From: Anagrus nilaparvatae
Taxonomy: Eukaryota; Arthropoda; Insecta; Hymenoptera; Mymaridae
Direction of reading: 5' to 3'
DNA: 64,000 nt
Assembly (NCBI GenBank): GCA_022575985.1
Contig: JAKSXM010000007.1
Location: 2,792,501-2,856,500 of the forward strand
In this document: one piece after another, positions 11,027 through 22,590 of the stretch
How the letters are laid out: the number at the start of each line of letters is the position of its first letter
How positions within the stretch are numbered: position 1 is the stretch's first letter
Notes under the pieces: model-generated
Told to the model about the DNA's origin: nothing
The model's database searches: none
Seen by the model: the letters and a program-made list of their open reading frames with translations, nothing else
Position numbers and translations under genes: made by a program

Positions 11027-13959
11027 GAATTCTGCCTCTGTTTCTTTCAAAATGACTATTTTTCATTTTTCCTCGTTACTAAAATTTCTTTACAATTTCT
11101 TTTATCAAAACTGTAACGCGAGCATTCATGTTTTAGATTCTATTGTTTATTCCAAAAATTTTACCTGCACAAAAAACGTTAAGCTTCATAAAACACCAAG
11201 AAAAAAGAAGTCTAGCATGAAAATTATGAATAATATTTCATAATGTTTGCGAAAAATTGTATCTCTAAAAGTACGAAAGAAAATAAATAATTTTTTTTTC
11301 TAAAGCTTTTTATCTTTTTTAAATTTTTATTATAAACTCAAATACACAAGTAATTATTTTTACAATATTTATAAAAAAAAAAAAAAAATTTAATATAAAT
11401 AAAGAAAATTTTTTGAAGTAAATATAAAATTTTTTATACAAAATGAATATACAAAATAAGCTTTTGAAGTATTTCAATTTTTTAATGGATCAAAAGAAGT
11501 CTTGAAAAAACAGGAATTTTTATTAAAAAAAACAATATTTCCTTTTTTTTAAATTTCTCATGCACTGTTAAATTAAAAAAATAAATAAATAAAGTTACAA
11601 TTTATTTTTTATCTTTAGAATTGCAGTTAATTAATTTTATGTAATTAGGCTTGACAATTCTTTATATTTCTTAATGCTTTGGGTCAAAAAATTTTCAATT
11701 AGCTACTCGGCTCTCCAAGATTAAAAATGAGCTTTTTCAATGAAAATTAAATTGTTCGAAAATACCACTACTTCGAAGAATTCGTGAGAGTAAGAGTGTG
11801 CTTTTACATTTTAAATCTTTTAAAGTGTCTACTTTTTACAAAAAATTTTAAAAATTCTAAAAGCAATTCTAAAGACCATATTTTTACATGAAAAATGTGA
11901 AACGAAAGATTATACATCAAGCATGTTGACATCAGTAAATTAGTTTTTTTTTTCGTTGAAATACATTTCATATATAAATGCAATATTTAATCCCTTGAGA
12001 TTTCTCATGTCCAACATGTAACACATAACGGTATAAAAGTCTGAAGCATTTGTAAATTTAGCGAATTGTGCATCCGTGTGTAGTCATAGTTGTCGTTTTT
12101 ATCAATACTCGAGAGAAAAGTTGAGTATATTTGAAGGTTTCAAAAAAAAAAAGGTAGTATATCGAAAAGGTCAAATTCACATGCTCAAAGCTTGTCACTG
12201 ACTTAGATAGAGAGAAAAAAGTTTTTGAAGGGACTTTTTAACTTGTATCCTCAAGTGAAAAATACAATTTTCTCCGATTTTTTATTTTTTAAGTCTCTTC
12301 AACAACTTTTCGCAAATCTATTTATGTGCAAAGTATTTATTTTGAGATTAATATAAATCTTAAGTAAATTTCATGCCACCAGTAAACATCAAATTGTATT
12401 TTAATCACTGGGAAATTACAATTTCGCTGTAAATAATATTTTAAACAAAAAAAGGGATTAAAAATGGTAGAAATAAAAAAAAGTTGAACTAAAGTGTTAT
12501 GTGTAGCACCTTGTACCAAAACATTATAAAAGATTATACCAAAGCACTGGATTTTCCAGTTTATGTTAATGCATGCATGTACATTTTTTATTACTATTAT
12601 TATTATTTTTTTTTTAAATTGGAAAATAGCCAAACGAATTGTGAAATAAAAGCACGTAGGTAGTACATAAATAATAGTCATTGCATTTTTTTCAGAAAAA
12701 ATAAAATATACATAAAAGCTTGTTGTGTGTGTTTGTGTATATTTTCAAGTACGATGCGACAAGCGACAATACAAAAGCTCTGTATAATGTCTTTATTTAT
12801 GAAAAAATTTTTTCTAGATTATTATGATTACTCTTAAATTTGATAAGTTAAAAAATATGCTATGCTAAATAAGTTACGTAATTATAGTTTTTTTTTTGCT
12901 TCATGTAGAGCAGAGATCAGAACATATGTTGACATAATTTTAGCTGCTGAAAAACAGTTTTTTTTTTTTTTAAGCTTTTTTATAATATTGTGTTTATAGG
13001 GGTAAATAATAAGCGAAAATACAAGAGGCTGCTAACTTGAAATTCATGAATATGAATAAATAAAAGATTTTTGCAAAAGTTATTTTAGCAATTTAAGTTT
13101 TGTCGGTAACAAAGTGTATGCATACTTCAATGATTTTACACATTTATCAATTTTAAAAAGAAAAATCAAATCTTAAAAATACATACTCTCAAATGGATCT
13201 TGCAAATATTATTTACGTAGTAAGGGGATAAAAATAATACTTTTAAGGTCTTAAGAGCGGTAGAATTAAAATGCAAAAAAAAAAGCTAAAACTTGGAGAA
13301 AGTAAAGTAAATATAATTTAAATTTACACGTATTTTTTTTTTTTTATAATTGACCGAATAGTTTTTGAGAAAATAAATAAATAAAAAATAAATTAACACA
13401 GGCTCTTATGGGGAATTTTAAAAAATGAAAAAAAAGCATTTAAAATACAAAACTTAGATATTTTTTTTTATGAGTTGATAAATAAAGTCCTAATAAATAA
13501 AAATAGACCTTAAAATTTACAATCGACCGTCATTTTTTATGCTTTTACTTAAAAAAATGTATAAAAAATTAACGTTTATTCTGCTATTGAGGTAGAGTCA
13601 TTTATTATATTTTTTTATTTATTTATTTCCTTTATAAATAATTAAATAATATTGTTTAAATAATAAATAATTTATTTAATGCCAAAATTAAGTTAATAAA
13701 ATTCATTTTTAAGCTTTGAATAGTAATAATTAAGTATTATTGAAAAAATATTTTTATTTATTTAAAGTTGCAATCCGTATTTTTTACATGAGTAAGACAA
13801 GGATGCCGATACGCAAAATCTTAACGCTCTTTTCAATTCTTTTTTACTAATGAAACCCATTAATTTTTTATGAACTTTTTTCTTTTAAACTTTTAACGCA
13901 GTTTCATTTTTTTTTTTTTTTTTAATTAAATCAAAAAATCAAATAAATTTATTTTGTTA
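11027..13959. other. AT-rich stretch without a recognisable gene
   Basis: No coding exon is supported on either strand. Short open frames (for example 11052-11243 plus and 12337-12681 minus, 114 codons) have no recognisable domain and run through poly-A/T tracts, so I treat them as chance. Homopolymer runs of ten or more A or T are frequent. Confidence 0.4.
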
Positions 13960-14282
13960 AAATTTTAAAAATTAAAAATTTTTATTTTTATTTTTATACA
14001 TGGGATATAAAATTAAATTGGATAAAACTCTTTGTTCCTTATATAAAAAGATATTCCTGGACATAGAATCAACGGGGGTATTCATGACCTTCTAAAACCC
14101 CATTAATTTTCTGTCCATGAGGATTTAACAATAAAACGATAAAATTTATTATTCTTCAAATACATTTTTCAAATACAAGTTTAATGTCAATTTTTTTAAA
14201 CATTATTATTTTTAAACACAAAAATCCAGTGACATGAATAAAATCACGCAATAAAATAATTTCATCAAATTTCCTGAATTTT

Positions 14283-14584
14283 TTTTTTAAAGGCTGAGCT
14301 TTCATTTTATTAATAATCATTTTCTAACGCGGTTTTCTAATTCTTTTGAAATTGTTCAGGAAATTTTTTTTCGACAAGTATAGTAAAACCAAAGCAATTC
14401 TAAAAAGAATACAAGCAAAAACTTCTCCTGCACTCATAATAGCAAAAAATACAAAAGGTAAAGTGCTTCGTTCACTTCCCATCGTTTAATACGACTCTTT
14501 TATCCATTTGATTAACGAAATTATAATCGAATCGACACTTTATATTCTCAAATCAATCTTAGCAAACTTATTTTTAAATGGAGA
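14283..14584 (-). pseudogene. IR-like receptor C-terminal remnant, left arm
   Basis: On the minus strand this matches the last part of the receptor at 15337-17196. It begins with a piece equivalent to SPFKSKFAKIHLRI, passes through the DYDRANKIDKRI region with stops and shifts, keeps the last membrane segment (FFLELLWFYY is still readable) and ends in a lysine-rich tail like KIKVQPCKK. Frames are broken several times. Position and order show it is the end of a further tandem receptor gene, just downstream of gene 2, that was lost before or after the duplication. The matching pieces in the right arm are 50623-50806 and 52204-52352. Confidence 0.7.
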
Positions 14585-14635
14585 GTATTTACAATAATTA
14601 AACAACATAATTTTATAAAAAATAAAAAACATTAA

Positions 14636-15003
14636 CGGGTTGGTAAGATAGAACAGTTACCGACATTAGATTTTTTTAAATAATTAAGTTTGTTGTTAAA
14701 ATAAAATTTTGAATTTTATTTCATCCACTCCGTAATCAAATTCTGTGTCAATTAAAAAAAAAATTTGAAAATTGCTCAAAATTGACTAGGAAAAAAGTTT
14801 GATTTTCTAAAATTGCTTATTAAAATCGGGAAATCAAACTTTTTTCCTAGTAAATTTTGAGCAATTTTCAATTTTTTTTTTTAATCGACGCAAAGATTGA
14901 TTATGGAGTGGATGAAATAAAATTCAAAATTTTATATTACCTAACAACATAATTAATTATTTCAAAAAAACTAATGTCGATAACTATTCTACCTTACCGG
15001 TCC
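14636..15003. mobile_element. Fold-back element, left arm only
   Basis: Arms of about 170 bp: 'tggtaagatagaacagttac' near 14641 pairs with the complement of 'gataactattctaccttac' near 14980, and the centre around 14815 keeps 'gggaaatcaaac' against 'gtttgattttc'. The corresponding place in the right arm, between about 50580 and 50620, has no such sequence, so this is an insertion made after the duplication, or one lost from the other arm. Non-coding. Confidence 0.75.
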
Positions 15004-15059
15004 CAAAATACTAATACACAAAAAAATTACAATTTTATTATTATAGATATCTAAGGCAA

Positions 15060-15158
15060 AAAAGCCTACTTTTATTAAATTTTTTCGAAATTTAATTAAT
15101 TTTTCGAAAATGTTTTAATTTTTTTGTTAATATAAGAAAGTTATACTTTTTACAGTGT
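15060..15158. mobile_element. Half copy of the CACTGTAAAAAGT fold-back family
   Basis: The run ending 'ctttttacagtgta' at about 15158 matches the right half of the element at 10635-11026, including 'ttaatataagaaagtta'. It is missing from the matching place in the right duplication arm (about 50525-50550), where 'ctccctagggtag' runs straight into other sequence. Confidence 0.6.
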
Positions 15159-15336
15159 ACCCTATAGGGAGACGGCTTTTTTTAAATCACGGGACAAAAT
15201 AAGGGGTTCTACATTTCCATGCTGTCTGCACTCGCAAAGTTAAAACCAATATTTTGTCCCTTGTTTAAAAAATAGCTATTAAATACAAAAGTCCAGTAAC
15301 TTCAGAAAACTAAAATTGCATATTAAAAAAATTTTA

Positions 15337-17196
15337 TCAAACTTCTGAAACACTTTTTTTACAAGGCTGAACTTTAATTTTACGAATCTTTACTTTCCTG
15401 TGACTTTTCCAAATCTTTTTCAGTCTAATTATCCAATCTATCTTAGACAAGTAGTAAAACCAAAGCAATTCTAGAAATAATGCAAGCAGGGAAAGAATTA
15501 TTCCCACTAGCATTACAGCAAAAAGAACAAAAGGCAAAGCGCTTTCTTCATCATCATCAAAATCATTACTCCCGATTCGCTTGTCAATTTTATTAGCGCG
15601 GTCGTAATCAGATCGCCACTTTACATCCAGTCCGAATTCAGATATTCTCAAATGAATTTTAGCAAACTTACTTTTAAATGGAGAATTTACTGGAAAAGAA
15701 ACAACATCAAACGTTTCGCAAAGAACTAACTCACTTGCTTTATATTTTATTCCATAAAAATGATGATTATTCGTATTCAATAAATGTTCAGCATTTTCCT
15801 CAAACATAAACACAACTGCATTGATACCAAAAAAATCTTGAAAAGAGATAGGTTCAGCTTTCTCAGCAATCCTTAATGCTTTTCCTATTAAAACTGTTTT
15901 TAAATTATATAAAGAACGGGAACCTTCTGCAAAATAAACCGTAATATTTTTTTCAAGTATATCTTCGAAAGTTTCAACCACAGCTACTTCTTTATTTTCG
16001 AATTTTATATTCGTTAAATCGGAAACAATTTCGAAAAGAAAAAAGAAGTAGGCGACAAATAGAGTAAAGAACATCACTTTGGATTTTAAGTCACGACGAA
16101 AATTTATATCAACTCCAAATCCTAATAAAAAACTGTACAGCTTAAAAACTGACCATTCTTTGATAGAAAATTTCAAAAAGTAAAAAGACAAAAGAAACAA
16201 AATTATTACTGCACTAAAGAAAAGTGAAAATTTTAACAAATCCTTAATAAAGCTGACACTTTTTTCTTGAATTATCGGAACCAGAAATATCAATTTTACT
16301 GTTTTTAAAAAATAATTAAAAATTAAATTTGTTTCAATAATGAAAGAACTACGAGTAATATGAGTTTGTAATTTATATTTTTCTATCATATCAATGGTGT
16401 CAAATTTCGTAGGAATAAATTGGACAGTTACATTAAGCACTTCAGTGAAACATTCCCAAGATTTTAAGTTTGATATCAATGAATAAATATTCTTAGGGTA
16501 AGAATAATTTAGAGTATAATTCCTATAGTAATCTGGCCAAAGACCTTTTACCACTCCAGTTCTCATGATATATCCAACCAATTTATCGAATTTATTTGGA
16601 AAATATTTAATTATTGCATTGGTTTCATACTTTGCTACTGCAGTTGTGTCGTGAAAAAAATTATGATTAATAATTCTTAAACTTTTTCGAGGCGCGCATT
16701 CTAAAATAACAAAATTAATATAATTGCATAAATGTGCCAATGAAAAAATCTTTTCAACTAAATCAGGTGAGTTTTGATAACGATTTAGTATTAGAGCAAT
16801 TTTAGTTTCCGTCAAGTAAAATAAAGATTCTAATACAAAATCAAGTGCAATATCTAATTTCACCAATATCTCATCTTTTTTATCTTCCGATAAGACAATT
16901 ATATGCAATGGAGAACTAACATTTTTATGATAATCAACAACGCCATCTACCCATTTCATGAATGGCGCAGGTTGATTAAGATTAATTGTAACAGTTGGAA
17001 CTTGGCTCAGCAGATTCTCGTAAATCAGTTGATAGCTGCAGTGGTTTATCCTGTTGGTTCCATTCTTGAAATCAGAATATAAAGTCACTCGTTCTGGCTT
17101 CAGTTCTTCTAGAATCTGGTTTGTTATTATTTTAATAGGACTTGATTGAATAACTCCCAAAAGTTGTAAAATGCAAGTTAAACGAATTATCCTCAT
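15337..17196 (-). CDS. Divergent ionotropic-receptor-like chemoreceptor (gene 2)
   Basis: An intact frame of 619 residues. The start at 17196 (MRIIRLTCIL) opens a signal-peptide-like stretch of about 18 residues. An extracellular region follows with ELKPERVTLY (about 31-40), HPLHII-like SSPLHII (94-100), FPNKFDKLVGYIMRTG (199-214) and SWECF (246-250). M1 is at about 320-344, a pore-like loop KLYSFLLGFG at 352-361, M2 at about 373-392, a second lobe with FGLDVKWRSDYDRAN (521-535), and M3 at about 554-583. The end is basic (KIRKIKVQPCKK). This is the IR topology; such proteins are expected in the membrane of sensory dendrites as ligand-gated cation channels. Its near copy at 48542-50398 carries a premature stop, so this is the intact member of the pair. 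A tract 'tttttgtgcag' just upstream of the start, conserved in the copy, looks like a splice acceptor, so an upstream 5' exon is possible. Confidence 0.78.
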   Translation of the reverse strand: MRIIRLTCILQLLGVIQSSPIKIITNQILEELKPERVTLYSDFKNGTNRINHCSYQLIYENLLSQVPTVTINLNQPAPFMKWVDGVVDYHKNVSSPLHIIVLSEDKKDEILVKLDIALDFVLESLFYLTETKIALILNRYQNSPDLVEKIFSLAHLCNYINFVILECAPRKSLRIINHNFFHDTTAVAKYETNAIIKYFPNKFDKLVGYIMRTGVVKGLWPDYYRNYTLNYSYPKNIYSLISNLKSWECFTEVLNVTVQFIPTKFDTIDMIEKYKLQTHITRSSFIIETNLIFNYFLKTVKLIFLVPIIQEKSVSFIKDLLKFSLFFSAVIILFLLSFYFLKFSIKEWSVFKLYSFLLGFGVDINFRRDLKSKVMFFTLFVAYFFFLFEIVSDLTNIKFENKEVAVVETFEDILEKNITVYFAEGSRSLYNLKTVLIGKALRIAEKAEPISFQDFFGINAVVFMFEENAEHLLNTNNHHFYGIKYKASELVLCETFDVVSFPVNSPFKSKFAKIHLRISEFGLDVKWRSDYDRANKIDKRIGSNDFDDDEESALPFVLFAVMLVGIILSLLALFLELLWFYYLSKIDWIIRLKKIWKSHRKVKIRKIKVQPCKKSVSEV

Positions 17197-17207
17197 TTTT
17201 TAAACGA

Positions 17208-17580
17208 TCTGCACAAAAAAGAGAAGAATATTTCAAAAAAATTATACCATATTTGAATTTTTAGATTTCGCTGTTTATCATAAGTTTAAATTTAAAAAAA
17301 TAGTCAACATGAACCAAAAGAGTATTTATTTTTATCTATGTTTTAGAGGTCTGAGCTCTCGTTTTAAGATAAAATAACTAATTTTTTTTTTTTAATTTTG
17401 TATATATAAAAAATATGTACAAATTGTTTTCATCATATCGTACTTATTTTTATAAATTATTATAAACTTTGAAAAGGCTGCTTATCAGGAATTGAAAACT
17501 TAATAAATTAAACAACATTTATTACTCAAAAAAAACGTCATCAGATTTTTTCATTATGTTACTTTTTTTTTGAATTTTAT
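17208..17580. other. Duplicated 5' flank of IR-like gene 2
   Basis: This sequence is shared, inverted, with about 48130-48535, including 'taagataaaataac' (17367) and its complement, and 'gaaccaaaagagtattta' against 'taaatactattttggttc'. It is the likely promoter region of gene 2, since it has survived next to the receptor in both arms. No core element can be named. Confidence 0.5.
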
Positions 17581-17820
17581 ATATATTTTTGTAATATTCA
17601 TGAATTTATAAGGGGACTCAGAACCAAAAAAATTTTTAAATCAGTTTTTTTGATTTTTAACAAAATTTATTGATTAAATTAAAAAAAAAGAGTCTCATGC
17701 CCTCCGGAATAAAAAAGCACATCAAATCAGTCTAAAAAAAATTTTAAATATTACTATCCCTTTGAGAATTTTTAGAAATTCGAAAAAAATTCTAAATTTA
17801 AAATTAGTGATAAAATTATT

Positions 17821-18520
17821 AATAATATTTCTGACGTAAATTTTGTATTTTGTGACCCAAAAAACCCATAGAGGCATTTTAGAATTAAAAAAAACCCTAA
17901 TTTTAAAGAATTACATATTTTGGGGGTAAAAAGGGGTGAAAAAGGGCTAATTCATCCCCAGCAATGGCTTAAATAATATTTCTGACGTCAGTTTTGAATT
18001 TTGTGACCCGAAAAACCCATAGAGGCATTTTAGAATTAAAAAAAACACTAATTTTAAAGAATTACATATTTTGGGGGTAAAAAGGGGTGAAAAAAGGCTA
18101 ATTCACCCCCAGCAATGGCTTAAATAATATTTCTGATGTCAGTTTTGAATTTTGTGACCCAAAAAACCCATAGAGGCATTTTAGAATTAAAAAAAACACA
18201 AACTTTAAAGAATTACATATTTTGGGGGTGAAAAGGGGTGAAAAAGGGCTAATTTACCCCCAGCAATGGCTTAAATAATATTTCTGACGTCAGTTTTGAA
18301 TTCTGTGACCCGAAAAACCCATAGAGACATTTTAGAATTGAGAAAAACACTAATTTTAAAAAATTACATATTTTGGGGGTAAAAAGGGTAAAAAAGGGCT
18401 AATTTACCCCCAGCAATAGCTTAAATAGTATTTCTGACATAAGTTTCGAATTCCTTGACCCAAAAAACCTTTATGGACTTATTGAAATTAAAAAAAATCA
18501 TTTTTTAAATAATTTTGTAC
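17821..18520. repeat. 151-bp tandem array, about 4.5 units
   Basis: Units begin with 'aataatatttctgacgt' or a variant at 17821, 17972, 18123, 18274 and 18424, a spacing of 151, 151, 151 and 150 bp. Each contains 'aacccatagaggcatttta', 'ttacatattttgggggt' and 'ccccagcaatggcttaaa'. The last unit is degenerate and runs into a G run near 18539. Within each unit 'gggggtaaaaaggggtgaaa' and the C run near 'cccccagc' are partly complementary. There is no open frame through the array. It is absent from the corresponding site in the right duplication arm (around 48010-48100). Confidence 0.85.
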
Positions 18521-18705
18521 TTGTGTGGTAAGTGGAGGGGGGGGGGTTAAAATTGCCCCCTTTCGTAGGAGAATAATTTCCTGGGTACGCTTTGTTCCTG
18601 AGATGTTCCTGAAGAGAATGCAAAAGGTTTCAACTCGATTCATCCACTTTCATAATTAGGTATAGGTTTGGCCTTTTTTTTAACACATTTACCTGGACTA
18701 CTAGT

Positions 18706-18960
18706 AAATAATCTGATTTTAAAAATCTTTGATTATAATATTTAGGATATTATTTAGCATCGACTCACTAAAAAAAATTTTGATTTTCTACGTTTTGCCG
18801 CGAATAAATTGATTTTTTGAAAAATTTAGGTTAGGCCAAAAATCAAAAAACTTGAAATATATTTCACATTATTGTTAAAAATTGAGATTTTTTTTAGTGA
18901 ATCGATGCTAAATAATGTCCTAAATATTATACTCAAAGATTTTTAAAATTAGATTATTTA
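18706..18960. repeat. Fold-back repeat with GCATCGA(C/T)TCACTAAAAA arms
   Basis: 'aaataatctgattttaaaaa' (18706) and 'tttagcatcgactcactaaa' (about 18754) pair with the complements of 'tttagtgaatcgatgctaaa' (about 18893) and 'tttttaaaattagattattt' (about 18940). Arms are about 100 bp with a 50-60 bp centre. It lies with the tandem array in a block not found in the right arm. Confidence 0.75.
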
Positions 18961-19627
18961 TAAAAAAGTCTTGATTAATTAAGTACCTCAAAAATTAATG
19001 AAATTTCAAGCGCTAATATCTCCGTCTGTAGTCAAAAAATGTTCAAAATTTTTTTTAAAATTTTAAGGAGCTTATAACATGATCAATGGCTAAAAATATT
19101 AAACATTCCAGAAGTTACGATCTCCAGAAATTTTTACTCAAAAAATGCTATTTCTATCCACCTGATTCAACCTTAAGTTATTGTTTGTGAGTGATTTTAT
19201 AATTAAATAATGAATTTAATATTTTGAAAGTAAATAAATGGACAAGAACTTTTGCAGTGTACATTAAATAAACCAAAGAAAGTATAATTAAAAGTATAAA
19301 AAAATTATAATTATAATTAAATTATCAGTTGAAGTCATTAGAAGCCCTCTGTCTATAATATAATAAAGAGTCTTCTGACTCCACTAGTTTAAACTCGAGT
19401 TTACACATTAAATGATTAATATTTTTGAGAAAAATCTCGAAGTATGTTGCCACCTTGAATTAATTGCACCAAAACACGTCTCGTTGGATAAGATTTTTTT
19501 TACAAAAATTAAAAAAAAAAATAAATTCTCAAATTGTTGAGCAAATAAAATTTTTTGATGAAAATTATAAACTTTAAGGAGCTAAAAAATTACGCACTGG
19601 CCTTCTTTTTTCTAAAATATTTTAATT

Positions 19628-21019
19628 ACCGTATAGGAGCCGGTTTTCGATCAGAAGTCACTTTCTTATACCTAGCTGTATCTTTATTTGTTGAAAAATA
19701 TACTTTAAAATTAATATTTGGAGTTAAATATTGTTGCGTTTGATCAGGGAAATCCTATATTTTACTATCCCAATTAAAAAAATGTCAAATTTATTGATGG
19801 ATAATTTATAATTTACATTTATTACAAGTGTGCAAGATAAGGTAATTTCGATAATGCAAATTCTATTTTTGATAATAGTATCATTTTGATCGAATTAATT
19901 TTCGATAATTTGAAAATCGCTAAAACTAAGTTAAAATCGTGCGCGTTTTAATAGAATTCTTATAGGTATAACTATACCTATTTCTTAATTCCCTCTTCAC
20001 TTCTTTTTTCTTGTTTTTTTAATATAAAATACCTATAATAAGAGTAAAATATAGTAAACAATAGATGAACTACACACTTGTATAAGCATGTATTTTAAAC
20101 ATTTATTTATTAAAATTTGCTTATTAATTTTAATTAACGAAAGATAATAGTTGATATAATGTTTTTAATAGGCGCCTTATGTAAGCAACCTGCTGTATAT
20201 GTTCAGTTTGCGCGCGACTTTATTAGGGGTCGTTTACCTGTTTCATTATTTGTGTATTTAAAAGTAAAAACGACATAAATTTTATGAAAAAAGTGTTGGA
20301 ATATAGTTTTTATATATTTTTAATATTAAAATAAAGGTTTTTTTTCATTTCAAAGCGTGTATACGTAATTTTTATTAAAATCAAAGCATTTACGAGCAGT
20401 TATTGTGTTATAAACAAAGTGATACATAAGTATATAAGTACTTTAAATTGTGTTTATGTGTGTTAGTTTATTAAATATTCTATTAATTATTATAAAATAT
20501 AGTATAAATAATGTAATTATGACAAATTTAGTGTATTATTATTAAATAAATATCGTTTAAATTAAAAAAAGTGTAATTAAATTGAAAATATCGAAAATAC
20601 CCATACGTGTAAAAAAGTTCGGATTCGATTATCGATATACCTATTTAAAATAAATTTGCAATAAATAAGTGAATATAACCCTTTCCCTTCATTTATTAAA
20701 GCATCACAACGTAATTAAAAGCATTTTTAGTATTCGGCATAGAGTAGGTATCCCTAAAACTCGATTTTAATAACACACGAGATTTGGTGAAAACGACGAG
20801 AAAAATCTCCTAAGGTTGTACAAGAGAGCATTTTTCTTATTTTTTTTATTAATTTAAGTTGTTTTTTAATATCGGTAACGTAGAAATTAGTTCTTTAGGG
20901 TTTATAGTTTCATAATAAAACTCGGTTTTAGATAAATTATGCATACTTTTTTTTATAAAAGCTAATTTGTGTGTATTTAATCGAAAGCCAATACGTTCGA
21001 AAACTGGCTCCTATACGGT
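19628..21019. mobile_element. Terminal-inverted-repeat element ACCGTATAGGAGCC, left arm only
   Basis: ACCGTATAGGAGCCGGTTTT (19628) is the inverse complement of the right end AAAACTGGCTCCTATACGGT (21000-21019) with one mismatch, and similarity continues a few bases inward. The 1.39 kb interior has no long open frame, so this would be a non-autonomous DNA element. In the right arm 'tattttggaaatggct' is followed after about 13 bases by 'aattaaaatattttcgaa' near 47610-47655, with none of the interior, so the right arm represents an empty site. No clear target duplication can be read, which leaves the exact ends uncertain. Confidence 0.7.
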
Positions 21020-21208
21020 GTATCTTTTAATAGCCATTTCCAAAATAGAATAATTTTAAATTATCCTCAGTTTAGCAAAGATTCTTACTTTAAGTAAGAT
21101 TTCGAATTTCAAATATCTAAAAAAAGTCTATTTATGATTACTATCTTCCAGGGAAGTCTCAGAAATGACGGTGAATAAATTAGTGATAAAAAATTGTGCT
21201 TATGTATA

Positions 21209-22590
21209 TTAGACTGACAAAAAAAAAATCGACTTTTCGATTTTTTAAGGTGCTCAAGCGTTTTTGGGTACCACTTTATGAAAAAAAAGCCCTAGGTAAA
21301 GCGCATCTAAAAATATTTAGTCGTTGGACAGCGCCAAAGCGTTTTCGATTTTTGAAAATTGGTTCAGGAGCGTCGGGGGGAATTACAGCTACTAAATTTA
21401 AAAGGCAACAAAAAAATAAAACTTCGGGGGGTATTTCATAGTTTTTTTGGTCACTAAAAACGATGGAATCATTTATTTTGAATTATTTCTTTAAGGCAAA
21501 AAGTTATGAGCTAATTTCGGTCTTAAAAATATCAAAAATTGGACAGTTTTTGGCGTCAAAAACATGCTGCGGACTAAAAAATGTTTAGAAATTATTTTAA
21601 AGGGGTATTTCGAATGATCATTGGGTCACTAAAAACGATGAAATCGGTTATTTTCATTTATTCTTTACGGATTCAGAGTTATGCGCCAAATAATGTAGCT
21701 TGATTTCCCAAGTATAGCATTTTTTTGAGTTAAATAACTGTCAAGCGTACAGAGAACTTTTTTGAGCCTCCAGAAAGGTAAGTTATCTAATATTTTGTGT
21801 TTTTTAAACACCGATGCATTGGTTGCTTAGACTTTTTTATGTATTTTTATTATTTTATTATTTTTATTATTTATATTATTTTATTATTTTTATTATTTAT
21901 ATTATTTTATTATTTTTATTATTTTTATTTTTTTATGTATTTTTTTATTTATTTATTATTTTTTTATTACAACCAATGCATCGGTGTTCAAAAAACACAA
22001 AACTATGATAACATACCTTTCTAGAGGCTCTCAAAAGAGTTCTCTGTACGCTTGACATTGACATTTAACTCAAAAAAATGCTATATTTGGGAAATCAAGC
22101 TACATTATTTGGCGCATAACTCTGAATCAGTAAAGAATAAATGAAAATAACCGATTTCATCGTTTTTAGTGACCCAATGATCATTCGAAATACCCCTATA
22201 AAATAATTTCTAAACATTTTTTAGTCCGCAGCATGTTTTTGACGCCAAAAACTGTCCAATTTTTGATATTTTTAAGCCTGAAATTAGCTCATAACTTTTT
22301 GCCTTAAAGAAATAATTCCAACTAAATGATTCCATCGTTTTTAGTGACCAAAAAAACTATGAAATACCCCCCGAAGTTTTATTTTTTTGTTGCCTTTTAA
22401 ATTTAGTAGCTGTAATCCCCCCCGACGCTCCTGAACCAATTTTCAAAAATCGAAAACGCTTTGGCGCTGTCCAACGACTAAATATTTTTAGATGCGCTTT
22501 ATCTAGGGCTTTTTTTTTTATAAAGTGGTATCCAAAAACGCTTGAGCACCTTAAAAAATCGAAAAGTCGATTTTTTTTTTGTCAGTCTAA
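21209..22590. mobile_element. 1.38-kb near-perfect fold-back element with TTAGACTGAC ends and 6-bp target duplication
   Basis: The left end TTAGACTGAC (21209-21218) and right end GTCAGTCTAA (22581-22590) are exact inverse complements, and the two arms stay nearly identical for about 600 bp, meeting in a (ttatt)n-rich centre around 21840-21965 that is itself bracketed by 'ccgatgcattggttg' and its complement. The hexamer TGTATA flanks both sides (21203-21208 and 22591-22596), as expected of a target duplication; an 8-bp reading TGTATATT is possible if the ends are drawn 2 bases further in. Open frames in the arms (for example 21196-21441) are mirror images of each other and not credible genes. 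The right duplication arm has an uninterrupted site near 47335-47365. Confidence 0.85.

Noticed and set aside
12337..12681. 114-codon minus-strand frame
   Set aside because: It runs through poly-T/A tracts, has no domain, no signal of selection can be judged and no neighbour supports it.
17821..18520. CRISPR-like array
   Set aside because: Units are 151 bp and similar along their whole length, with no repeat/spacer alternation, in an insect-type genome.
21797..22024. Phe/Tyr/Ile-rich frames resembling membrane proteins
   Set aside because: They are the (ttatt)n centre of the fold-back element read in two frames.
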